DNA from: Cinclus cinclus
Lineage: Eukaryota > Chordata > Aves > Passeriformes > Cinclidae
Direction: 5' to 3'
Assembly (NCBI RefSeq): GCF_963662255.1
Contig: NC_085046.1
Coordinates: forward strand, 26,015,970 to 26,079,969
DNA: 64,000 nucleotides
A program made the translations under genes and the position numbers. A model generated the notes under the pieces. It was not told the origin of the DNA, searched no databases, and saw only the letters and a program-made list of their open reading frames with translations. This document shows positions 9,995 through 22,960 of the stretch, piece after piece; the first letter of the stretch is position 1; every line of letters starts with the position of its first letter.

Positions 9995-12900
9995 CAAATG
10001 GGAACAATATCCTTGATTGCAAAGATGGACTATGGGTACCTAATGTCCTTCATTTTCTAATTCTTTAAAATTCAACATGAGATTAAAGATGGTTTCCAGG
10101 TCCTTTTTATTAGTTTTTCCAGGTTCTCAGAGCTTTCTGCAGTGTAATGAAGCAGGCCTTACAATATAACACAAGGTCATGATACCACTGAGTATATATG
10201 TTTTAATAAATATTGTGTTAATGGAATTTATGTTAGTATGAGGAACAATTTCTAAATAGTATGTGCGTCATCCAATTTTATGAATTACATAAACTAACTC
10301 AAATCTGTGATATAATTTGTATTTTGGCAAGCAGTGATACCAATAATATTTTGGAAGATGTGATATATAATTTTAACAAATATTTTTAGAAAGTATATGG
10401 ATGCTGCAGCAGCAGCAGGTAGTAATAACTTGAAATTCTATACAGAGATATTTAGTTGCCTAATGAAATGGGAATGTCCCATTTTAAAATAATTTGAAAC
10501 AGGTAACTTTAAATTTCACTATGTGCTTTTCAAACTAAGATTTGGTATCCAATGTTTCATAAAACTGGTACTATCTATTCCAGTTTTATCTGATTTTTTT
10601 TCTCTTAGCTGCTTCTATTTTCCACAATTTAATGGCAGATAGCTCTATTTCTACTTAATAGAATAAGTACTGTCCATACATTTCCACTTCAAAAAGCACA
10701 TCTTCAGCTTTCCTAATCACCTGAAACCACAGTCACTTATAGCTAGCAAGCTGAAATATTACATTGGGGGATATTTTCTAAGGCATAAAACCCTCAATTA
10801 CATACCATTTAGAGACAATTGGAATTTGAAGCCTTTCTGCTTATCTATATGTTTGGCATTATTAACTCACATCCTTTCCTATTTAATCCCATGACGATCA
10901 ATTAACCAGGAAAGATGTGGTAGACCCCAATTGTATGGAGCAAAGGACACATTGTCCTTGCAATATAGAGCTCAAATAAAGTACTATGTACATGGATTAA
11001 TAGATTTTACCTTTGGTTATTCTACCATCTTGGCCATGATTCAGAAATGTATAGAAGCACATGCTGGGATTTATGCTCATTTCTTTCATAATAAAGCCAA
11101 TGAGGCATAAGCAAATTCTTAAATAAGGTCAAAGAGACCTTAACATAAGAGACTTTGTGATTTACTCTTTCAAAAGTAGAAGAAAAAAGGAATTTGCCAA
11201 ACTTCAGTATTTGATATGTCTCAAAGTTTAGAAATACGCATATTAGAGAGGCTGGAGAAAAAAAGAATTATTCCCAATTAGTAATGAAGAAATCAATCCA
11301 CATTTTTATTATTATACAATAGACTGAATAAAAAAGGAGAAAACTTTGGAAGCATCGAAGATTTGAAACTATTCTCTTCCTCAGTGTAAGTCAAGCTTCT
11401 TTAATCATGTCAATGAAATATTTATTTAATTAAATTATATATTATTGCTTTAAAAATAATGAAAGCATTTAGATTGTGAAGAAGTGACTTGTTAATATTG
11501 CAAAAACAATACTCAATGTCCTTCTTGCAGCTAATTGTTACCTTTTGTGAAATCCACAATCATTATTAAAAAGCCAGAGGTCTGGGATTTCATTGTTGTT
11601 CCATTAACTTCAAAGGAAATTATATATTATTATTATTAGTTTGTGACTTCCCAGAGAATAAGCACACCAGAGGTGGGAAGGAGAGCATAGTGCTTCAATA
11701 GTTGTAGGCATAAAGTATGGTAGCTTTTGTCTCTGAAGAAAAAGAAAAGGATGACTTAAAAAAAAAGCATTTTTGAAAAAGCTCTACTTTTAAAAGGTAT
11801 TAAAAATTTTGTACTGTGCTATAAATGGACATCTGTTCTATAAGCTGTGCCTCAACAAGATGACATTGGTTGTCATGTCAAATCTCAACAGGCCACCTTT
11901 ACTCATGTTCAGCTAAGTTAAGAAATGCCACTGTAGCAAAATGAAACATAACCTTTGATATTTCTTTCTTTGGTCTGGGCTTCAGTGAAATGCAAGAGAA
12001 ATATAAGAAATCCTTCCTTCTCAGTGGATTTGGTTTAAGCCAGCCTCTCTCCTTTAGAGCTATTGTCAGCTGGGAGTTTTTCCAAGAAGAGAGGTTATTT
12101 TATGGTCCCCTTTCAGACTTTGTCAGAAGAAGACAAAATTAGATTAATATATTTACCTACCTATTTTTGTTACTGCAGAAAGCTAGAAGTACTGTTGCAA
12201 GTCTTGCATTTTATTTAATGTTTTTGGCTCAGATACAAACATCTAGAATTTTTGTATGGATTACATAATGGAGCTTTGCTGCTCTTCAGAGGCACGGCTT
12301 TAGGACTGATAGAGCTCAACAGCTATCTGTCCCTACCAGGAGTCTCTCAGCTTAAATTACCTCTAGAATTTCAGCAGAATTCCTAGTTACAATTCAGGAA
12401 ATACAGATATCCCAATCTGGCTCACAGATCACTTAAAACTGCAGAGAAGTCACTTCTATTTAGCATAACAGTACGCTAAGTACTGCTATTTTTCTTTTCA
12501 CACAAGATATTCTGGGTTTTAAAACAGAAATGAAAAGGGACAATCTCAGCTAATAGTTTGTAAAGAATCTTCATCCTTCTTGTTCTGCTATTTTTATTTT
12601 TCTTAGCCTTCTCACGGGTACAATAGTTCTATTGCCTTACTCGAATGAAATGTCCATGAATCACAAGCAAGAATAAGTTCATGATGACTGTGAAACAGAA
12701 CTTAGAGCCATATGGCCCTCAACATGCCTCTGAAATGCTGCTTTGACAAAGAAATGCAATGTCTCCTCAAAATAACAGCTTTTAAACCTCATGACTTACA
12801 AAGAACTGACTTGTCTTCATCTTCTCAGATTGGTTTATAAGTACTACAGAAGTCAAGGGGAAGTTAGACAACTAGTCAAGAAAAATATCCACTATTTTTT

Positions 12901-15900
12901 AAATCATTTACATCTTCAAAAACATCTTTCACAAAGAATGGGATTTGTTGTCACAAAGAAGTTACTCCTGTTCATTGAAGATTAGATGGTTCCCGTTAAT
13001 ATTCTTCATTCACTAGACACCTGCAAAAATATTTTCCCTGATATGGAAATCCTAACAGGGTGTCCTGCTCCAGAAACCATTGGCAGAATGGACTGCAGGA
13101 GCTGTATCACCCTCTGCACAGCTCACCCTTCACAGCAGGTGTATTCATATGCAGAGGTATGAGACAGAGTGGTTCTAATTGCTTAGCATGTTCAGAAAGA
13201 CTTTATGTGCATTAAAAACTGGACAGTTTGGCTCTTTCAGGAGGTATTAAACAGATAATTTTTTTTAACCTTTTCTTCCCAGCTTTTTTCTTGTCCCCCA
13301 CGAGCTATTTATAAATAACATCCACAATCCATGTGGCATGAATTGTAAATGTAATCACCAGCATGATTAATGGTTAAAAGGCTCAGAAGTGTTGGGATCT
13401 TCTACTTTGGCAAACAAAGGCTGCATTGTTCAGGGCACAGGAACCAGAGCAAAATATTTTGTTCCACTGTGGGAAAGTGCTGATCCATCTTTAAACTGAT
13501 AATGGTAATGGTAATACCTTCCATTGTAATAAAGAAGCCAATGAGTTTTGGCACTGTATAAATCCTGCCAATGCTGAATCAAAGTGGCTCTTCTGTTCAC
13601 CTTGTCATTTCAAATAACTAATTCTTCATTTCAGCAGCAACTTACAGGTTGGCATTTGAGATTTAATTGATACCTAGTGTGCTGCTAGAATGTAATGTCT
13701 CCCTCAGTAAAATTTACTCTTTATTGTGCTCAAGAGAAATTCTTTTATAATTTACTGGGCACTCCTGGGAAGTAAAAACATTATAATTGTCACAGAAAAG
13801 ACGCATGCAAACATGCTTCCCTTCATTTAATTTACTGTTGGTATGAACAGACGTCTCAATATATTTGCAACAGACTAAAACTCTGGCAAGGAAGAAATAA
13901 TATTTCACAGACACCATAAATCAATGTCACTCTGCTGATGTTAATGCATTCTCATAAATCTACATGAGCTAAGAATGTCTCACAAAACATCTGTCACTAC
14001 TGATATCTTGACTATCCACTGAATGACTGACACAGAATGACCAGTTAGTTTAAAGTTATATTTGAAGACACCAATTCATTTTTTAAGACCTAAGATGTGC
14101 TTAAACAGAGATGGAATTATAATGAACCTGACAGAGTTTTCCTTTTTAATAATCCAGAAATTTTCATTGTGATAAATACCTGATTCAAAAGCATGTCACA
14201 GAACATGCCTCAGGCGAGGAAATTAGTTCATATAATATAAAGATTTTTTATCATAATTTTCCATACAATTTGTTTATATCCTTTCAAGGACTGTACTTGG
14301 TTGTATTCAAAAATAACATAATAAAGATCATAAATATAACATAATATGTAAATCCCACATCTCTTAATACTGTCTATTGCATAATTTTCCACTTTAAGAT
14401 GAAATTAATATGTTGCTCAAAATTCAACATGTATCTGAAATTAGGAAATAATTTTTGCTATAAAAAATTTGGTTTTTTTTCTATTTTGTAATGTATGATA
14501 AAAAATGTTTTTCAAAGAGTTGCATTTTTGCAATATTTGTGCATGAAATTCCTTAAATTTAAAGGTGTCTTTGAAAACAAATTCTAAAACTTAGAAAGCG
14601 AATGCAGACTTATTATTTTTTAATTTTTGATGCAAAATATTACTACTAAATAATTAGTTAATTTTTGCATGAATAAATTATTTAATTTATAGCAATTAAA
14701 ATTATGTAAACTCCTAATCAGGGAAATTTTAATTTGAAATATAATCTTTTTTAATTTTTATGCCTTTTCCTTTTTCTTCCTTTTTTTTCCCCCAGTTCAG
14801 TGTACTAAATTCACTAAATTGAAAAATTCTTTTTTTTTTTGCATTCCCCTTAAATTCAAACAAACCAGAACCAACTCTTCATCAAAACAAAGCTATTAAA
14901 GAATATTGATAAAATAAAGAAAAAATTGATTTTCAATTTATGATCTAGTGATATTGTAAGCATGTAATTTATATCATTATTTGTCTCATGAAAACATACT
15001 AGAACCTTTAATTTTGCTCTTTTCCAAGATAAATAACACTTCAGAAAAACCCATGTAAGCATGTGTGGAAATGTTTGCGATTATGCTGGTTTGCTTTCTG
15101 TAGTTTGGGAATAGGAACACAGACAAAAATCTAGTAAGGGGCTTGAAGACTTCTGGTATAACACTGTACTCAGTTCACATTGGCCAAAATTTTTCCTACC
15201 AAACATATTTTACCTTTGCTCCTTGTGGTTCTTGGAGTAGCAGGTGTGTGTGGGTTGCAGTGGATGTTGTGTTGCAAGAATTCAATGAACAGAACAACAC
15301 AAAGAACATTTTGGAATAACTGAAACCTTCCTCTTATAAAAGAAAATTCTGCCAGAAGGTATAAAATAGTTTCAAAACTGTTGTGAATTTGCTGATCATA
15401 TTGTTTCCCAATTTTTGATCTGTTTGCCCGTTGTCCTTCATGAGGATATTTAATACCTTCAGGGGTGTGGTTTTTTGACTACTACAATGCATAGCAGTTT
15501 ATGCATTATTTTCAGATAAATTCAATTCATGAAAGTTAATACTTAAGCAAGTATGTTGTTTTTACTGTCAGAGGTCCAAATTCTGTCCTCGTCTGTGGCA
15601 TCAAAAACTGAAAAATCAGGTCAGGAAGTTGAAAACTGGATGTAGATCAGTGAAGATTCAAGGGCGTCTTGTACAATGCTCATGCATGTGATTGCTCTCT
15701 TAGAACTATTAGAGATCTTCTGTTCAGGATGTCACAGGTATTATACTGACTTTTAATGGATAAATGACTAAGACAGACAAATGCAATGATGGATAATGAA
15801 AAATGCTTCTCGTTTTACTTGATGGTCCAAGAACACCTCAGTTGGACAGACTGCATGAATTGCACTTTGAAGAGAGCTGGAAGTTAACTTTGTCAATCAC

Positions 15901-17795
15901 TTCCAAAATTTATTTTGGAGCACTTCTGCCTTGTAAAAGATATCTCAGGTTGTCCCACAGCATAGCACTTCCAGAAGGCAGCAGCACTCAACACAGGAAA
16001 TATAACTGGAGGGGTCACGGATCCATTAAGCAGCAACAAAGCAGCAAAGAAATGAGGCAAGGAGCATAGTTAAGGGAATGACGGTTCATAAGGTGTTTTC
16101 AACAATATCTGGACCACAATGAATCTGATTGTTTTGCTATTCAGTCATGCTTGACATACCAAGAACTAGGCAAACAGCAGTTGTTCCCCTCCACCACTTG
16201 CCCTCAGAAACACTGTGCCTAACCAACCCGATTGCACAATGATTAAAAGGCCATCAAATCTACTGAAGAATCTGAGCTGTGCAAATAGACAGGGAGAAAA
16301 GGAGGAAAACAGGCAGAAGCAGAAAATTGTGTACACTCAGCATAAATGGAGAAACAGACAATAAGTAGAAACTGAAGGAGAATGCAGTTTTCTGCCAGCT
16401 AACATTCCAGGAGAGAAACACTAGCCTCAAAGTCTGTCCTTGGAGACAAAACAGAAAGATGGGAAAGAAGTTGCTTGTAGTTAGGGAACTGAAGGAAAGA
16501 TGATGATGTAGCAAAAATTATATGAGACTTTAGAAATCCAATGAATTTCTTACAAAAATAAGAAACTCAAAAAAATAAGAAGAACCAGGGTTCCTTGGTC
16601 ACTTACACTTAGCATGATAAAATTTGGTTCAAACTAGAGGTTTTAAAAAACAAAATAAAACAGGTTATGATTGTTCTAAGCGAGTCGGAATATCTCAGTC
16701 TTCTGTAACAGAAGTGAAAAATCAAGAGCTTCAGTCTTTAGGAAAAGCACATGCATACACATAGCCAAGAGATTACAATGTAAAAAATTGCAATGCAATT
16801 AAATAAACATGCTTACTTCAATCACTCTTCCAAATTGAAATTAAAGTTTTTTTAGCTTGGGATTTATTATATTTGTTTGTTTGTTTTTTTAAGTCAGGAC
16901 ATATATTTATTTTGGTATGTGGATATCAGTAGTGAGTCTATTTTGCCATAAAAGCTGTCACTTAATTTTTCTCTTTGAAAGTTCACAAGGTGTTGGGACT
17001 GAAAAAACAGGTTAAATCCAGGATCATCTCGAAGGTTCCCATCCAGTTAACAGAGACCATTAAAACATCATTTCTTTACAAATAGCAATTGCTACTACAC
17101 GATAAATCAGTTATACACGTTACTTGTCTGTGAGAAATGTCAGTGTGCCCCAGTGTGTTCGGAAGAAATTGTGGGCAGGAGCAGACAAGCTGGAAAAGCT
17201 AAAACACCTGTCATGAGGCTGACTGATCTATCTGTTGCTTACAACTGAGTCATGCAGTCAAGGCATCCTGCTTAGGTTGGTCTATAATGCCAAACCTCAT
17301 ACCTTTACTTAATATTCCCTTAACTTAATATTTTACTTAATATTCCCTCTTACATGGCATTTTATAATTACCCTGCTGCTTTTACAACAGGAGTAAAATT
17401 CAAATTAGGGGAGCAGTTTTATTAAAAGTCCTGAGTACTTACAGAAGAGAAATTACATTCATGGTTTATAGTATATATGAAAATTTAGGACAGATGTGAC
17501 TCACTGGAACTCAAGCAAAGTGAAAACTTATTTTTATCCATTAAATCAGTGGTAGGGAAAAAAAAAGCCATTTAATGCCCTATGAATTTGCAGTTTACTT
17601 TAGGGGAATTTGCCAGTTGCAGACATAACACCTGCAATGTACTCCAGTTAAGCAATGCTTGATTGCTACAAGCACAGAAGCCTTTTCTAAACTCCTGAGT
17701 GAACTTGAAGTTATAGATTTAGTGCTGTTTGCAGACCACTAAATATTCCAGGTCCCACTAGTCTTGTACTGCCCAAACCCTGCAGAACCCAAAGG
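9995..17795. other. Long unique AT-rich stretch, no gene recognised
   Basis: About 7.8 kb without a recognisable repeat, RNA gene or exon. No open frame exceeds 88 codons. The part 14220-14780 is extremely AT-rich (runs such as TTATTTAATTTATAGC). A partial tandem duplication of ACTTAATATTCCCT occurs at about 17300-17350. The frames at 15803-16069 plus and 16260-16514 minus have no motif. Confidence 0.6.
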
Positions 17796-18025
17796 AAGGG
17801 AAGGGAAGGGAAGGGAAGGGAAGGGAAGGGAAGGGAAGGGAAGGGAAGGGAAGGGAAGGGAAGGGAAGGGAAGGGAAGGGAAGGGAAGGGAAGGGAAGGG
17901 AAGGGAAGGGAAGGGAAGGGAAGGGAAGGGAAGGGAAGGGAAGGGAAGGGAAGGGAAGGGAAGGGAAGGGAAGGGAAGGGAAGGGAAGGGAAGGGAAGGG
18001 AAGGGAAGGGAAGGGAAGGGAAGGG
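17796..18025 (+). repeat. (AAGGG)n array, 46 perfect copies
   Basis: 230 bp of AAGGG without one interruption, flanked on the left by AAAGG and on the right by AAGGATTCC. The plus strand therefore has 46 consecutive GGG runs separated by AA, the arrangement expected to fold into G-quadruplexes, and the homopurine mirror symmetry also allows triplex DNA. Stop-free reading produces false frames of 115-123 codons on both strands. The absence of any substitution suggests recent or ongoing expansion. An assembler may also have fixed the length wrongly. Confidence 0.98.
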
Positions 18026-18030
18026 AAGGA

Positions 18031-21000
18031 TTCCAGAGTGTGACTGAAATTATGGAATTCTTGCATAAAAGAAAATTGGAATACCAACCTTTGCCTGTTT
18101 CCCAAGACAATAAATCTTTGAATTAACTGTGTTCATGAGCACTTGGAAAGGAAAGCACTCTCCACTTCCTCTTAGTCACTTTAACAAAGCATGGGGTGGG
18201 GGGGGGAAGATCAAACAGTAGGAAGACAAAAAAGCTGAACAGGCATATAGACTTTGGCACATAGAAAATTAAAACAGTTTAAAATTGTCTTCACTTAATA
18301 GAAACCCAAACTGTTTGAAATAATTGCTGCTCAGCAACAAAGATAAAGATGTGCTACTTCACAAAATATCTAATGACTTCAACATGAGGAACTAACTATA
18401 AAGGAGTGTCATATTAAGATATAAAAAACACTGATGGAAGTTGCAGCAGCAATCCAATCTCTAAAGTTCCATTTTATGGTGAGCTGCAGGTCTGGTGATT
18501 AGTGATGGGTGCAAAAGCATTGTAATTCACAGCAAAACTGATTAAGTACCATTGTGATTATCCTTTGTGATGCAAACTGCAAAGAGGACTTCTGTAAGTG
18601 TTATTCAGAAAGCTGTAGTGCCAAAAGTATATTTTTAAATGACAAAATACAAGTAAATTTTGAAAAGCTGCATAAAATATTTTCTAATACCCTAAAATAA
18701 TATCTTCTGGAGCTTTCAAAGTAACACAAATAGAGAATTGAAACATTTTAGATGTTTATCTTTAGGGTTTTTATCATCACAGATGAAAAATTAATCTTCA
18801 TTTCATATTCAAATATTGGTGACTGAGTAAAGTATGCAAGCCCTTCAAATGTGGAATATAAGTATCAACTGGGGAGGAAAATGCAGTATAGTACAATAAC
18901 ACACATATGGATTTTATCTCAAACATTTATGTCAAAAATGGATATGTGCAAAACAGTTATAATATATGACAGTATAAAATTTTATGAAGTTATAGCTAAT
19001 GTGTTCAAATATATTCATATTGCCATTTAATTTTTTCTTACAATTATAGGAAAACAAAAAAGAAGGATGGAAGAAAAAGTTCTGGGTAATTTAATTCCAC
19101 TAACATCCATTAAAAAAGAGAAAAAAAGAAGTGTGTAGCTCTTGGTTATTTTACCAGCTAGATTTAAAGTAAACTTCAAGGAATTATTCGAATTGGATTA
19201 TATATTTACTTCAGAATTAAAAAGTTGCACAAGAACTTCTTCTTCCTTAGAAGCTCCACCTGTTCAGGATCAGAATAACAAAAAAAAAAAAAAAAAAGGT
19301 CTTGGGTTATAGAAAGAAAACAAAAGGTTGGGCCTTCCTGTTGAGTTCTGCTTCTGACTCATCTGTACTTATCCATGGGAAAGCACACCCATCTGTACAA
19401 CCACAACTCTTTGATCCTTTGATCTTGACAGAATTCCCCCCACTAAAGACATTCTTACAAAGTCAACTTTACTTTGTAACCAATCTAGACTGTATCATTG
19501 AATTAAATATTTCCGGATGAATCACTCAGATTCCTTTGATAAGCTGTGATTCATAGCAAAGTATACATGGAGGAGGTGGATATGTTTTCTTGACTTAAAA
19601 CACCAATAATCAGGCCTCATACCGTACAGCACTTTTTCTCACTACTGCTACTGTAGTAGGGGAAACAGGACATGATTATGGTCTTCCAACTACAGTTCCA
19701 TTTTTTTTAGATATTTTATCAGCTGATGTAAATTAGAAATGCCTTCTTATCATTTTAACTCACCATTGGCATGATCATCTTGCTTACAAAAACAGCAGTC
19801 AGAAAAGTGAAAAATAAAGTCCAAGAACAAAGGCATTACTTACATTGTTTGTGGCTTAACCATTACCACTAGGCCCAAATCATCCATGATTTCAAGTTGT
19901 TCCTAAGTGTATTGCCCTATGTTTCTCAAAAACACACTGCAACTTCTCCTTTATCATGCAGCTGTTAATTCAAATATTACAGAGAAACAACGTGATAAGA
20001 CTGAAAAATGTTCATGAAGTTAAAAATATAAAACTACAGGAAAAGCAATGAAGTTCCCTAATGTTGTTTGATCTGAGACCACACCTTCATACCATTTTTC
20101 CTTTTTTCAATGTGTGAAAATTTAAAGATATCCAGGATGGACTATCAGACAAGTAAAAGCAGTCTCTGCTCTTTTACATCTATATTGCTCCATGAATCTA
20201 ATATCAAACTCCTAGTATTAAGAAGTAGTTTAGAAACACTCAGTGTACACATTTAGCCCTGGGAGCTGAGATTCCAAGAGTTTGAATCGTTAATGGAACA
20301 TTGTCAGATTTCCCAGCAACCGCAATAAGATTTACCTTTCATACCAATATGACACAAAAGCACCAAAACTGCACTCTGACCTTCATTTATGTAATTTATT
20401 TAAAGTACATTAATCTTGTTTTCTTTTCTTAGTTGAGTGGAGATCATGCTGTTTCATTTTAGGAACAATTTTCCCATGGCGTATTAAGTAGCACATTATG
20501 TGTTGGAGAAATGTAATGTGAAAAAAAGAGGGATTGAAGAAGGAAAAGTGCCTCATAAAATTTTTTTTTTTAAAATCTATGAATTACCTGTTCTGCACTC
20601 TGCAAGACGATTGTCTTTGCACCCAGTATCATCTAATCAGATTTTACTCAAAATTTCATGTCTCTCCACTCCAAGAAGAAAGAAACAGAGACCAGTTAAA
20701 AGACGATTTTAACTGACATTAAAAGGAAAAATCGGTTATCAGAGGCAAGACTGAAGAAGATTGAACTGCTAAATTAGAAAATGGTATCTAAAACCTGAAG
20801 CTTGGTGGCTGCCTGTATTTCCTAGATACTGGTATTTTGCAATATGTTGTTGTTCAGGCCTTTGCAAGTAAAGCCTGCCAGGTGAACCCTGTAGTATATC
20901 TCTCTGTGAAACTTAAAAATAAATGCTACTCAACAACACTGACTTGGTACAGCAGCACAAATATCCAAAATTCAGACTTAATGATGCTTTTTTAATCAAT

Positions 21001-22898
21001 GCCCACGATTGCCACCCAGTTTTCCATAGCAGTCAACTACAGATAATAAAAGCTCTCCTCAGATGAAGAGGATGCAAGCCCAATTTTCCTACCTGCCAGA
21101 TTAAGGCTCTATCAGGAGGCAGGTAAGAATGTGTGCCCATGTCTCTCTGTGTGTAAAGATGCATGGAAATATTTGACTTATCCCCTTCTCTCTCTTATTG
21201 AAGATATTATCAAAAAGTGGTATTATTAATTTGTGATTAAAACATATCAGATATTGCAATATTATTTACAATGTTTACAAGACCTCCTCAATATGATTTC
21301 TTACTTTGTTTTATGCTCCTGACATGTTTCAGTCTACATTTTTAATTAGATTAACTAGAGCGTAAATTCAACTAGAATTTTAAAATAAATATATCCCAAA
21401 GTTGTATTCCATACTTTTGCTATTTTGTCTACAGTATCTAATCCTTATTTGTGTAGAAAATAGAAACCTTTGATGATGTGATTTGATAATCACTAGCTTA
21501 GGAAGCTTTTCCAAGTAGCAAGGCCAGACTTTCTGGGTTCTGTGGTTTCATTGATATAAAAATGTCTATGAGTATCACACAGATTATTTCAAGTACTAAA
21601 TTCTGCACTGTGTATATCAACAGACTGCAAGACCTTTTCTACCACATGTGGACTTCAGTACAGTTGTCCCTTTACCCTCTACATTGCCTTTGTCATTGTG
21701 CTAAGCAACAAGGTTACCCTGTGACCTTCTTTTAGAGTGTGGTTGTCTATTAAATAAATGTTAATTCATCCCAGCATCATCATTCTAATAGATTATAATG
21801 ACCTTAGGTTCCTTCTGGTTTGAAATGCAGACAATTGTTTTACCAAATGGTTTATTCCAAGAGTTAATTATACTGTGAATCCTTTAAGAAATGCTGTAAA
21901 ACCCTTCTAGAAATGCAAACCTTTCACACAGGGTCAGACAACCCTAATTGTTCATCTTCTATACCAGTGTTAAAACGCTCTTAGCACAACAATTGTAATT
22001 CTTGCTACCTTGCCATGTAAAGGTATTCTGGACAGAGAATGGGATATATCCATCCCACTGTAGTCACTCTTGGTGGAAAAAACACTTGATTGCAATTCGA
22101 GGTTTCAGACATGACCCAACAGGCTAAAAAAGGGGAAATCACACTCAATGTTCTTTAAATCCAAAATTCAGCAGGTTCTCCTCTGTTTCTCTCTTTAAGG
22201 ACTGTGGCAGTGAGCTTTCCACCCTAGTCTGGCTTTTTTAACTTTCCTAAAACATATTATAAGACTAACACATCTTCCCAAGATTTTCTGGGAGAAATTA
22301 ATATGGATTCGGATATTACTGCATCAGGTAAAACTCGACTACATTTTGTCTGGTGGGTATATTTTCTTAATAGTTATTTAATGTGGGAAGTGGAACATTC
22401 ATTTTAGTTGGGAAAAATACACTCTACAAATATATTTTACACTTGCAGCAATCTAAAACTTTAAAAAAAATATTAGACAAATAACAAAGAAGAAAATATT
22501 TTGAAAATAATAACAAGCACAATAGTGTGTTTGAAAACTAAAAAATTACATCCATGTTTCACTTTTTTTTAGCTGAGCATATTCTTGCCCTCTTAAAATA
22601 ATAGGAATGAGTCCTTGTGACAGCTTTGTATGAAAAACACTAGCTTTTCCCAATTTTTCTTTCTGTCTTTTAAGAGTTATTTTTGGCCACTCCAAGATGG
22701 GCAGCTCAGCCCCACATATATGATCATTCACATAAAAAGTGAAAGTGAAAAGTCTGTGGATCATGATAAAGATACAGTAGTAAGTGAAGTGAAACCTGTA
22801 TGTGGATTTGTTTTCAGGAAAGTAGGGCTGCATCAAAGGTGGTGGTTGTCAGTAAGACAAATGCAATAACATCAAATGTCCTCTCCTTCTTGCCCCAT
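18031..22898. other. Unique AT-rich DNA, no gene recognised
   Basis: It contains a GGGGTGGGGGGGGG-type G run near 18192-18208 and an 18-A run at 19280-19297. Open frames are at most 96 codons and lack motifs. The A run is preceded by AGAATAAC, but I could not recognise a parent gene upstream, so a processed-pseudogene reading is not supported. Confidence 0.6.
19280..19297. repeat. Poly(A) run, 18 A
   Basis: An uninterrupted A homopolymer followed by GGTCTTGGG. No target-site duplication or parent transcript was recognised. Confidence 0.95.
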
Positions 22899-22960
22899 GT
22901 TGTTTTGTTTTGTTTTGGTTTGGTTTGGTTTGGTTTGGTTTTGTTTTTGTTTTTGTTTTT
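22899..22960. repeat. (GTTTT)n/(GGTTT)n low-complexity block
   Basis: GTTTT units, then about five GGTTT units, then TTTTTG units, in a 60-bp stretch. It gives false frames rich in F, W, C and L on plus and N, K, P and T on minus. Confidence 0.93.

Noticed and set aside
17739..18126. Open frames of 115-123 codons on both strands (GREGK and SLPFP repeats)
   Set aside because: They are stop-free readings of the (AAGGG)n array. A pentamer with no stop in any frame always gives such frames.
19060..19297. Possible processed pseudogene with an 18-A tail
   Set aside because: No parent coding sequence is recognisable upstream of the A run, and no flanking direct repeat was found.
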